A stretch of 64,000 nt of DNA, from contig JBKEEJ010000014.1 of NCBI GenBank assembly GCA_047777345.1, positions 1-64,000 on the forward strand, read 5' to 3'. Within the stretch, counting starts at the first letter, position 1. Every line of letters begins with the position of its first letter. The stretch comes from Anaerocolumna sp047777345. Lineage in GTDB: Bacteria; Bacillota; Clostridia; Lachnospirales; Lachnospiraceae. A program made the position numbers and the translations under genes. The notes beneath the pieces are model-generated. The model was not told the DNA's origin. It did not search any database and saw only the letters and a list, made by a program, of their open reading frames with translations. Of the stretch, positions 1-6,885 are shown in pieces.

Positions 1-3000
1 GGGCAGACCCTTTCTTTTTTTCATAAGGCCTGGTACCGTAAAGCATGCGCATAAACAAATCGCCGTAAATTAATGCCATTATACATTTATTTATAAAAGG
101 CAATGTTATTTTAAAGCCTGGCTGCTCCCCTAGACCTACCGCATTTAAGGATATTAAAGGGACTTGCTCAAACCCTGCCTGTTTTAGTGCCAGTTTTAAA
201 AACGCCATATAATTGGTTGCCCTGCATCCGCCTCCTGTCTGAGAAAGGATTACAGAGGTATTATTCAGATCATATTTGCCGGATTTTAAGGCGTGGATAA
301 TCTGCCCAATAACCAAAATAGCCGGATAACAGGCATCATTGTTGACATATTTTAGGCCCTCGTCTACCGCAGCCTGATCAATGTCAGGCAAAACCTCCAT
401 ATTATAATGGCTGGCTTTGGCTGCTTCCTGAATTAATTCAAAATGAATGGGAGCAAGCTGAGGTACCAGTATGGTGTGGCTTTTTCTTTTCTCCCTGGTA
501 AAAAGAGGCGTATTGTAGGTTATATCCGCCTTTACCGGCTCATAATCCTTTTTCTCTCTTTCCTCTATGGCAGCTTTTAAAGAACGAATCCGTATTTTGG
601 CCGCGCCCAAATTGTTGCCTTCATCTATTTTTAGCATGGTATAAAGCTTGTCGCCCGAAGCAAGTATTTCGGCAATCTGGTCGGAAGTAACAGAATCCAG
701 CCCGCAGCCAAAGGAATTTAATTGTATTAGCTCCAGGCTTGGTTCCTCTGCCACAAGCTGGGCTGCCCTGTAAAGCCTGGAATTGTAAGCCCACTGATCC
801 ACAACTCTTAGTTTTGTTTTTAAAGGAGTTAAATGGGCAATACTGTCTTCGGTTAAAACAGCCATATCATAAGAATTTATAAGTCCCGGCAGGCCATGAT
901 GAATTTCCGGATCAATATGATAGGGCTTACCGCAAAGAACTATGCCTTTTTTCTTATTTTTCTTTAAAAATTCAATTACTTCTTCCCCTTTTTTTTGCAG
1001 GTCAGCTTTATAATTATTCAGTTCTTCTCTTGCGGCAATAACAGCCCTTTTTACTTCCCTTATTGTAACTCCGAATTCGGCAAATTCCTCCGCAATCCGT
1101 TTTATCAGCTTCTCATCATCATTCATGGACAAAAAGGGAGAAATGAACCTGACAGGTTTTAATCTGTCAATATTGTTTTTTATTACTTCGGAATAAGAGA
1201 TAACAACGGGACAGTTAAAATGGTTGTCCGCTTCCTTATATTCTTTTTTCTCGTATACCACACTTGGATAGAATATGGTCTTAATCCCTCTGTCCAATAA
1301 ATTTATAATGTGGCCGTGGCAAAGTTTTGCCGGATAACATACGGCTTCGGAAGGAATGGATTCCAAACCCTTTTCATACATCTTTTTGCTGGAAGGGGCT
1401 GATAATTCCACCCGGAACCCCAGATTAGTAAGTAATGTAAACCAGAATGGATAATTATCATACATATTTAGAACCCTTGGTATTCCTATGGTACCTCTTT
1501 TTGCCTCTTTTTCGTTTAAAGGAACATAGTGAAAAGTTCTTCGATATTTATAGTCATAAAGATTGGGCATTTTTAATTTCACTTTATAGAAATCTTCCAT
1601 GACAGCGCCCTTTTCGCACCGGTTACCGCTTATATATTTTCTTCCGTCCAAAAAGCGGTTTACCGTAAGAAGACACCGGTTACCGCATTGATCACAGCGT
1701 TTAAAAGAAGTGTTGACTCCGAAATTTTTTAAGTCTTCCTTTGAAATTAATGTGGTTTTTGGCTCTTTTAATAATTCTTCCTTTTTTAACCGGGAAGTTT
1801 CCGTTTCATAATTTTCTTTTGCTATTAAGGCGGCGCCAAAAGCCCCCATTAATCCCGCAATATCAGGCCGTATTACTTTCCTGCCGGCTATAAGTTCAAA
1901 GCATCTTAATACGGAATCGTTATAAAAGGTGCCTCCCTGAACAATAATCTTTTTGCCCAAATCCCTTTCATCCCGTATTTTGATTACTTTATAAACGGCG
2001 TTTTTTATTACGGAATAAGATAATCCGGCAGATAAATCGGACAGTCCCACTCCTTCCTTTTGTGCCTGTTTTACTTTCGAGTTCATAAATACGGTACATT
2101 TTGTTCCCAAATCGACGGGGTTTTTGGCAAAAAGCCCTGCCTTGGCAAAGTCCTTAACCGACATATGAAGGCTGGATGCAAAACCTTCCAGGAAGGAACC
2201 GCAGCCGGAAGAACATGCTTCGTTCAATAAAATACTGTCAATTGTATGATTTTTTATACGCATGCATTTCATGTCCTGTCCGCCAATATCCAGTATAAAA
2301 TCAACTTCCGGCAGAAAATACCGGGCAGCTTTATAATGAGCTATGGTTTCTATTTCACCTATGTCAATAAAGAAAGCTGCCTTCATTAAGCCTTCCCCGT
2401 AACCGGTTACCGTACTTTTTGCAATTTTTACTTCTTCCGGAAGTTTTTCATAAATATCTGCCAGAATGGCAGCGGCTTTTTTTAATGGGGCACCTTCATT
2501 GCTCCCGTAACTGGAATAAAGAAGTTCCCCGTTTTCCCCGATTAATACGGCTTTCGTTGTGGTGGAGCCTGCGTCTAACCCTAAGTAAACATTTCCCCGG
2601 TACTCATTTAAGTTTCCTCTTTTTACTTTGGCTTTCTCATGCCTAGCTTTAAATGTTTCGTATTCTGCTTCATTCTGAAACAGGGGGGGAAGCTTGCGTA
2701 CATCCTCATCGGTTATATCTTTTATTTCCCTTACTTTTTCAATTATAGTTTTCAGTTTCAAAAACGCTTTATTGTCTTTTTTCTCATCTGTCAAAAGGGC
2801 CGCACCGATTGCGGGATATAATGTAGCGTTTTCCGGAATTATGGCATCTTCTTTCCTTAACTGCAGGGTTTCTGCAAATCTTTTCTGAAGTTCTGTAAGG
2901 AAATAAAAAGGCCCGCCTAAGAAAGCCACCTTACCCCGGATAGGCCTTCCGCATGCAAGACCCCCTATGGTCTGGTTTACAACTGCCTGCAAAATTGAAG

Positions 3001-3556
3001 CAGAAATATCTTCCTTCCTGGCTCCGTCATTTAAAAGGGGCTGAATATCGGTTTTGGCAAATACGCCGCATCTGGCGGCTATGGGATAGATTACCTTATG
3101 TTTTTTGGCATATTCATTTAAACCGGAAGCATCCGTATTTAAAAGAACGGCCATCTGATCAATAAAAGCACCGGTTCCGCCGGCACAGCTGTTATTCATG
3201 CGCTGTTCCGTTCCATTATCCAGATAAGTAATTTTCGCATCTTCCCCGCCCAGTTCAATTACCACATGAACTCCCGGTATCATGGTTTCTACCGCCCTGG
3301 TGCAGGCAATCACTTCCTGCTCAAAATTCAGACTTAGCCACTTGGCCACCGATAAGCCTCCCGAACCGGTAATCTGAATACGGCAGTCAATATCCCCTAG
3401 TTTACTGTAACAGGAATCCATTATTTGAATAATGGTACTTTTAATATCAGATAAATGTCTTCTGTAATCACTGTAAATTAACTTATTTTCATTGTCCAGT
3501 ACCGCTATTTTTACAGTAGTGGAACCTATATCCAGTCCAATTTTATAGTTAACCAT
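1..3556 (-). CDS. 2-hydroxyacyl-CoA dehydratase activase-like protein (BadF/BadG ATPase x2 + DUF2229), C-terminus off the window
   Basis: About 1185 codons are visible and the frame is open to base 1, so the C-terminus is missing. The start is the ATG at 3554-3556. Two ASKHA-type ATPase domains of the BadF/BadG/HgdC family are present. The first, near residues 1-260, opens with GLDIGSTTVK. The second, near 320-590, opens with GLDAGSTTTK. Each has a conserved cysteine motif (SCAGGTGAF near 122, ACSSGCGSF near 447) of the kind that holds the bridging [4Fe-4S] cluster in HgdC. A further cluster, CDQCGNRC near residue 622, precedes the DUF2229 region. Family members are large ATP-dependent electron donors or activators for (R)-2-hydroxyacyl-CoA dehydratases of amino-acid fermentation. 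No dehydratase subunits lie in the window, so the partner is unknown. A perfect small palindrome sits upstream at 3604-3622. Confidence 0.9.
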   Translation of the reverse strand, partial: MVNYKIGLDIGSTTVKIAVLDNENKLIYSDYRRHLSDIKSTIIQIMDSCYSKLGDIDCRIQITGSGGLSVAKWLSLNFEQEVIACTRAVETMIPGVHVVIELGGEDAKITYLDNGTEQRMNNSCAGGTGAFIDQMAVLLNTDASGLNEYAKKHKVIYPIAARCGVFAKTDIQPLLNDGARKEDISASILQAVVNQTIGGLACGRPIRGKVAFLGGPFYFLTELQKRFAETLQLRKEDAIIPENATLYPAIGAALLTDEKKDNKAFLKLKTIIEKVREIKDITDEDVRKLPPLFQNEAEYETFKARHEKAKVKRGNLNEYRGNVYLGLDAGSTTTKAVLIGENGELLYSSYGSNEGAPLKKAAAILADIYEKLPEEVKIAKSTVTGYGEGLMKAAFFIDIGEIETIAHYKAARYFLPEVDFILDIGGQDMKCMRIKNHTIDSILLNEACSSGCGSFLEGFASSLHMSVKDFAKAGLFAKNPVDLGTKCTVFMNSKVKQAQKEGVGLSDLSAGLSYSVIKNAVYKVIKIRDERDLGKKIIVQGGTFYNDSVLRCFELIAGRKVIRPDIAGLMGAFGAALIAKENYETETSRLKKEELLKEPKTTLISKEDLKNFGVNTSFKRCDQCGNRCLLTVNRFLDGRKYISGNRCEKGAVMEDFYKVKLKMPNLYDYKYRRTFHYVPLNEKEAKRGTIGIPRVLNMYDNYPFWFTLLTNLGFRVELSAPSSKKMYEKGLESIPSEAVCYPAKLCHGHIINLLDRGIKTIFYPSVVYEKKEYKEADNHFNCPVVISYSEVIKNNIDRLKPVRFISPFLSMNDDEKLIKRIAEEFAEFGVTIREVKRAVIAAREELNNYKADLQKKGEEVIEFLKKNKKKGIVLCGKPYHIDPEIHHGLPGLINSYDMAVLTEDSIAHLTPLKTKLRVVDQWAYNSRLYRAAQLVAEEPSLELIQLNSFGCGLDSVTSDQIAEILASGDKLYTMLKIDEGNNLGAAKIRIRSLKAAIEEREKKDYEPVKADITYNTPLFTREKRKSHTILVPQLAPIHFELIQEAAKASHYNMEVLPDIDQAAVDEGLKYVNNDACYPAILVIGQIIHALKSGKYDLNNTSVILSQTGGGCRATNYMAFLKLALKQAGFEQVPLISLNAVGLGEQPGFKITLPFINKCIMALIYGDLFMRMLYGTRPYEKKKGSA

Positions 3557-3603
3557 GTATTCTGATTCTCCTGTGCAAATTCATTCAGGAACAAAACTTA
3601 TCA

Positions 3604-3622
3604 ATGAAAATTTAATTTTCAT
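3604..3622. promoter_or_regulatory. Palindrome upstream of the activase gene
   Basis: ATGAAAAT-TTA-ATTTTCAT is a perfect 8-bp inverted repeat about 50 bp before the activase start. It could be an operator or a small leader hairpin. I see no convincing -35/-10 pair next to it, so its role is inferred from symmetry and position only. Confidence 0.3.
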
Positions 3623-3700
3623 GTTTTCATGATTAAGCCTGCCCTTTTAATCTCACTTATTTAGTATGGACAAAATAAACCGAATCATACGGAAAAATAA

Positions 3701-3728
3701 AAAACGCAGATAAATTCTGCGTTTTTTT
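3701..3728. terminator. Bidirectional rho-independent terminator
   Basis: A 10-bp stem (AAAACGCAGA / TCTGCGTTTT, 3701-3710 and 3716-3725) has a 5-nt loop. T-runs follow on both strands. It lies between the insertion element and the activase gene and can stop transcripts from either side. Confidence 0.75.
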
Positions 3729-3840
3729 ATTATGGACTTTAGTCTGTTGAGCATGAAGTGAGTTTCTCAACAGAGAAACGAGCCATGCGAAACAAAAAAC
3801 CACCTGCTATGCGGGTGGTGTAACATTTGCTTATAGCAAA

Positions 3841-3904
3841 AAATCACCTTTCCGTTATAATAGAGTTGTTCAGGCTACTATCATAACGAGAGGAAAGGTG
3901 ATTT
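3841..3904 (+). promoter_or_regulatory. tnpA leader: inverted repeat masking the RBS, with internal -10
   Basis: A perfect 13-bp inverted repeat (AAATCACCTTTCC at 3841-3853, GGAAAGGTGATTT at 3892-3904) is extended by GTTAT/ATAAC. Its right arm contains the Shine-Dalgarno sequence AGGAAAGGTG directly before the tnpA ATG. A TATAAT at 3856-3861 lies just after the left arm. A transcript starting from it would lack the left arm, while a read-through transcript from outside would fold and hide the RBS. RBS-sequestering leaders are established for IS200. The promoter-dependent part is inference, because no clear -35 is visible. Confidence 0.6.
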
Positions 3905-3905
3905 C

Positions 3906-4361
3906 ATGGCTAACAAAAGCAATGATATGTCACACACAAAATGGGTGTGCAAATATCACATCGTCTTTACACCTAAGTATAGACGAAAAGCTATTTATAA
4001 TCAATACAAAGAAAGTATACGAGATATAATAAAACAGTTATGCAGTTATAAGGGAGTAGAAATAATAGAAGGACACCTCATGCCAGATCATATACATATG
4101 TTGGTAAGTATACCTCCCAAAATGAGTGTATCAAGTTTTATGGGATACCTAAAAGGAAAAAGTGCTCTTATGATATTTGATAAGCACGCAAATCTAAAAT
4201 ACAAATACGGTAATCGTCACTTTTGGGCAGAAGGATACTATGTAAGTACAGTTGGTCTGAATGAGGCAACCATTAAAAAGTATATACAAGACCAAGAACG
4301 AAGTGACATAATGCAGGATAAGCTGAGTGTAAAGGAATATGAAGACCCCTTCAAGGGGTAG
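3906..4361 (+). CDS. tnpA: IS200/IS605-family TnpA transposase (Y1 HUH)
   Basis: This 151-residue protein has the usual length of IS200 TnpA. The HUH motif is H62-I-H64 in the MPDHIHMLV block. The catalytic tyrosine is Y126 in TIKKYIQDQ. TnpA excises and inserts single-stranded DNA by 5'-phosphotyrosine chemistry, acting as a dimer on hairpin ends. The reading frame is intact with no internal stop, so the enzyme may be active. The RBS AGGAAAGGTG lies inside an inverted repeat (3841-3904) that probably limits translation. The gene stops at 4361 just inside a series of hairpins that runs to the right end. Confidence 0.93.
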   Translation: MANKSNDMSHTKWVCKYHIVFTPKYRRKAIYNQYKESIRDIIKQLCSYKGVEIIEGHLMPDHIHMLVSIPPKMSVSSFMGYLKGKSALMIFDKHANLKYKYGNRHFWAEGYYVSTVGLNEATIKKYIQDQERSDIMQDKLSVKEYEDPFKG

Positions 4362-4502
4362 CCGGTAGTACATACGCCCTTTGAAGGGCGGCGACGAGTC
4401 AAGGGCATAGTGGCTTGAACATAGTGAAAGCCAGCGTCTTTAGGCGCTGGCCGGTAACAGAGGCTTATAGCCTCAGAGCAAACCACCCGTTTGACGGGTG
4501 GT
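4345..4502 (+). ncRNA. Hairpin-rich 3' tail of the IS element; possible structured RNA
   Basis: Six consecutive stem-loops occupy 158 bases from the end of tnpA to the right terminal hairpin. They are 4345-4359 (ACCCCTT/AAGGGGT), 4375-4390 (CGCCCTT/AAGGGCG), 4412-4432 (GGCTT/AAGCC), 4431-4450 (CCAGCG/CGCTGG with a G-U extension), 4460-4474 (GAGGCT/AGCCTC) and the right-end hairpin 4482-4502. GCCGGTA occurs twice (4361-4367, 4450-4456). No ORF explains this tract. In IS605 elements the omega RNA of TnpB occupies the same position, upstream of and including the right end. That this tail is such an RNA is speculation, because no tnpB is here. The alternative is a structured 3' UTR that protects the tnpA mRNA. 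Confidence 0.35.
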
Positions 4503-4557
4503 TATGATTTCCGATAAAATAAAAATAAACTTATATGAAATGTTCAGACAAGCCAGA

Positions 4558-5382
4558 TTATTCCTTAGTTTTCAGGCTTCGCATGTAATAAAACATATAT
4601 TGCTGTACAATACCGGCGTATCCGCTGTACAGATTAAGATTAAAATTATCGTGGTAGACTTCTTTTAAGATTCTTCCGATCCAGACATCAACTGGAAAAG
4701 CTTCGATATGGTGAAGTCCATACAAAGAGACGCAGTTAGCTACTTTTATGCCAACACCGGGAAGTTTCATTAACCGCTTTACTGCCCTGTCTCTGTCTAA
4801 CTTTCTTAAAGACTTTAGATCAATTTCTTTCTGCAGGACGGCTATGGCAGTTTTTTTCACATATTCGTCCCGGTACCCTAAGCCGGCCTCTCTTAATTCC
4901 ACCAGGTCCGCATTGGCCAGTTTTTCCGGCGAAGGAAAGGTATAATAAGTTTTTCCGCTTAAGTTATCCCTTTTCTTTTCACCGTAAAACATACAAAGCT
5001 TTTCAATACAGGATTTTATGGCCGGTATATTTTTTCTCTGGGATATAATAAAACTGATCAGAGTTTCAAAAATATCCTGCTTTAATATTCGCAGGCCCTT
5101 ACCAAACTGGGCGGCATTTTTTAAAAATTCATCATTTCCCTTTGTCAGACTGGTTACAATACGGCCATAATCATAATCCATATCAAAATAATCTTTCCAG
5201 AGAAATTCAAAATCCTCTTTGCCGCAGGTTATTTCAATTCGGTTTTCATCTAATTGAATTAATTCCAGGTATCTGTCAAATGCAACCAGGCCATAACGAT
5301 TTTCCTCAACCCGGTTCATCCGAAAACATTGACCCGAATCCGCTATTTGTTTTATGTTAAAATTATTTGATTCAATAATCAA
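4558..5382 (-). CDS. ogg: 8-oxoguanine DNA glycosylase / AP lyase, OGG1 type (HhH-GPD)
   Basis: 274 residues. The protein removes oxidised guanine from DNA and nicks the abasic site. The helix-hairpin-helix block LPGVGIKVANC (207-217) contains the Schiff-base lysine K213. The catalytic aspartate is D232 in the PVDVW motif, as in human OGG1 (K249, D268). The N-terminal part (SGQCFRMNR near 16-24) matches the OGG N-terminal domain, so it is not a plain AlkA or Nth protein. It reads downstream into the IS element region, with the terminator at 3701-3728 as the first clear stop signal. The gene appears complete. Confidence 0.9.
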   Translation of the reverse strand: MIIESNNFNIKQIADSGQCFRMNRVEENRYGLVAFDRYLELIQLDENRIEITCGKEDFEFLWKDYFDMDYDYGRIVTSLTKGNDEFLKNAAQFGKGLRILKQDIFETLISFIISQRKNIPAIKSCIEKLCMFYGEKKRDNLSGKTYYTFPSPEKLANADLVELREAGLGYRDEYVKKTAIAVLQKEIDLKSLRKLDRDRAVKRLMKLPGVGIKVANCVSLYGLHHIEAFPVDVWIGRILKEVYHDNFNLNLYSGYAGIVQQYMFYYMRSLKTKE

Positions 5383-5445
5383 GGCATGTCCTTCCTATAT
5401 GTAAAATAGTTACTTAGGATTATTCGTTTCTTTACTTAAAAAGCT

Positions 5446-5499
5446 GGAGCGGTCAAACCAGGCAGTTCAACTTTTCTCCGGCACAGGTTTGACAACTCC
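5446..5499 (-). terminator. Rho-independent terminator after the DUF1328 gene
   Basis: On the minus strand GGAG-TT-GTCAAACC pairs with GGTTTGAC-CG-CTCC (arms 5486-5499 and 5446-5459), with one internal mismatch. It is followed closely by a T-run (5437-5442). It sits just downstream of the small membrane protein gene ending at 5507. Confidence 0.6.
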
Positions 5500-5506
5500 A
5501 AATCAG

Positions 5507-5668
5507 TTAAAAAATAAGTTTTCCAAAAATAAGCAGTAAAACAAAAATTACCAGGAATATAAAAAATAAAATTTTTGCTATGGTTTTGGATGTTCTTGCA
5601 ACACCGGTAAAACCAAATAAGCCTGCAATAACAGAAATTACCAAAAATACAATTGCCCATTTTAGCAT
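5507..5668 (-). CDS. DUF1328 (YtjA-like) small membrane protein
   Basis: 53 residues and nearly all hydrophobic, with two transmembrane segments (about 2-20 and 29-50). They are separated by the FTGVARTSKTIAKILF loop typical of the DUF1328/UPF0391 family. The start is the ATG at 5666-5668, which has a good RBS (AAAGGAG) eight bases upstream. A longer in-frame start at 5722 has no RBS. The family is widespread in bacteria and of unknown function, sometimes linked with stress or envelope. It is flanked downstream by its own terminator, so it is probably monocistronic. Confidence 0.8.
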   Translation of the reverse strand: MLKWAIVFLVISVIAGLFGFTGVARTSKTIAKILFFIFLVIFVLLLIFGKLIF

Positions 5669-5774
5669 AATATAAACTCCTTTACTTTTATGAATAACCG
5701 GCTTTAAAGATATTTTTGGCAATATTAAGTTATTTTATAATACTGATTGCAAAAGATTGAATCACACCATTTCA

Positions 5775-6632
5775 TTAATGTTTACTGACATATAAGACCC
5801 CTAAGGTCTGCGGTCCACAGTGACTGGAAATAACACTTCCTGCCCGGGTCACAAGAATTTCTCTAAAAATGTTTAATTCCTTAAGGAATTCATAAAGCAT
5901 ATTTACAATTTCTTTATCGCAACCGGAATGGGTAAGAAAAACACGTTCGTTGTCTGCTTCCAGTAATTCCGGTTTTAAATCGTTGACATAGTTTAACAGG
6001 ACTTTTTTTGTGCTGCCGCGGTATTTTTTCCCAACACCCATCTTACCGTTTTTTACGATGATCATGGGTTTTAAGTGAAAGGCATTGCCAATCAGGGCTG
6101 CGACAGAAGAGCAACGGCCGCCCCGGTGAAGGTAAGTAAGGGTATCTACCACAAAACTGGCTTTTACTCTTTCTTGCATGGAATTGGTAATATATTCCAC
6201 AATTTCTCCGGCGTTTATTCCTTCCTTTGCCATTGTGGCTGCCTTTAATATCTGTAACCCGATTCCGGTGGAAAGATTCTTGGAATTAATAATATGTATT
6301 TTATCATATTCCAGAAAATCGGCTGCTAACCGCAGGACATTGCAGGTTGAGGACATTTCTTCCGAAATACCGAAGAAAATAATCTCCATATTTTGATCCG
6401 TATATGGTTTTAGTATATCAATTACGTCATTTAACACAGGAGCCGCTGTCTTTGGCGTGCTGTTTTCTTTTTCGGACCATTCATAAATATCTTCTGGCGT
6501 TATATTTACACCGTCCTGATATGTCATATCTCCCATCGTCACACATAATGGTATCAAAGTTATGTCGTATTTTTTAAGAAGCTCTTCTGACAGGTCACAG
6601 GTACTGTCTGCCAATATTTTTATCATTCCCAT
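5775..6632 (-). CDS. DegV family fatty-acid-binding protein
   Basis: 285 residues, the normal DegV length. The N-terminus (ILADSTCDLS, residues 6-15) carries the family's DSTCDL signature. The C-terminal domain has VISSHCGPQTLGVLY, the conserved SHxGPG-like lipid-headgroup loop. DegV/FakB proteins bind a single fatty acid and present it to the kinase FakA for phosphorylation. No fakA lies in the window. RBS AAGGAG lies about 12 bases before the first ATG; a second ATG two codons later is possible. No operon partner is obvious, since it is separated from its neighbours by more than 100 bases on each side. Confidence 0.9.
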   Translation of the reverse strand: MGMIKILADSTCDLSEELLKKYDITLIPLCVTMGDMTYQDGVNITPEDIYEWSEKENSTPKTAAPVLNDVIDILKPYTDQNMEIIFFGISEEMSSTCNVLRLAADFLEYDKIHIINSKNLSTGIGLQILKAATMAKEGINAGEIVEYITNSMQERVKASFVVDTLTYLHRGGRCSSVAALIGNAFHLKPMIIVKNGKMGVGKKYRGSTKKVLLNYVNDLKPELLEADNERVFLTHSGCDKEIVNMLYEFLKELNIFREILVTRAGSVISSHCGPQTLGVLYVSKH

Positions 6633-6735
6633 ATTTTTAATGTTCTCCTTAATAAATCAAACTGTTCATTTTTCTTCTTTTCTTCACAGGTAATTTGTCT
6701 CTAAAAAAACGAAAAGATATTACCAAGTTTATAAA

Positions 6736-6788
6736 GGGGTTGTTGGAAACGTAAATGAAACCATATTACTTTTCGCTTCAACAACCCC
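6736..6788 (-). terminator. Long hairpin after the germination operon
   Basis: GGGGTTGTTG (6736-6745) and CAACAACCCC (6779-6788) form a perfect 10-bp stem with a long, partly pairing loop. On the minus strand the stem is followed by a short T-rich stretch (TTTATAA). It resembles the hairpins at 34295-34347 and 53870-53940, which hold the same place behind minus-strand genes. Confidence 0.5.
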
Positions 6789-6885
6789 AACGTAAATAAT
6801 TATAAACTAAATCATAACACTTTTAAATATCCTGTCAAGGAAAAATCTTTCGTTTTAGCGGAATTAACAGGTTTTGTTGTATTAT

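Larger units (their letters stand above)
3799..4502 (+). mobile_element. IS200-like insertion sequence (tnpA only), hairpin to hairpin
   Basis: The element contains a Y1 transposase gene between two related subterminal hairpins. The left one (3799-3819) is ACCACCTGC-TAT-GCGGGTGGT. The right one (4482-4502) is ACCACCCGT-TTG-ACGGGTGGT. Such imperfect palindromes are the TnpA recognition structures of IS200/IS605 elements. The true cleavage sites usually lie some 10-20 nt outside them, so the exact ends are unknown and could reach about 3735-3780 and 4510-4520. No tnpB is present. Left of the hairpin is a further stem-loop (TCTGTTGAG / CTCAACAGA, about 3740-3772) that may also belong to the element. 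Plus orientation contrasts with the minus-strand genes around it, as expected for an insertion. Confidence 0.8.

Noticed and set aside
4238..4486. 82-codon minus-strand frame across the IS element's 3' tail
   Set aside because: Its length comes from the GC-rich hairpins, with no RBS or family. An antisense RNA is possible, but a protein is not supported.
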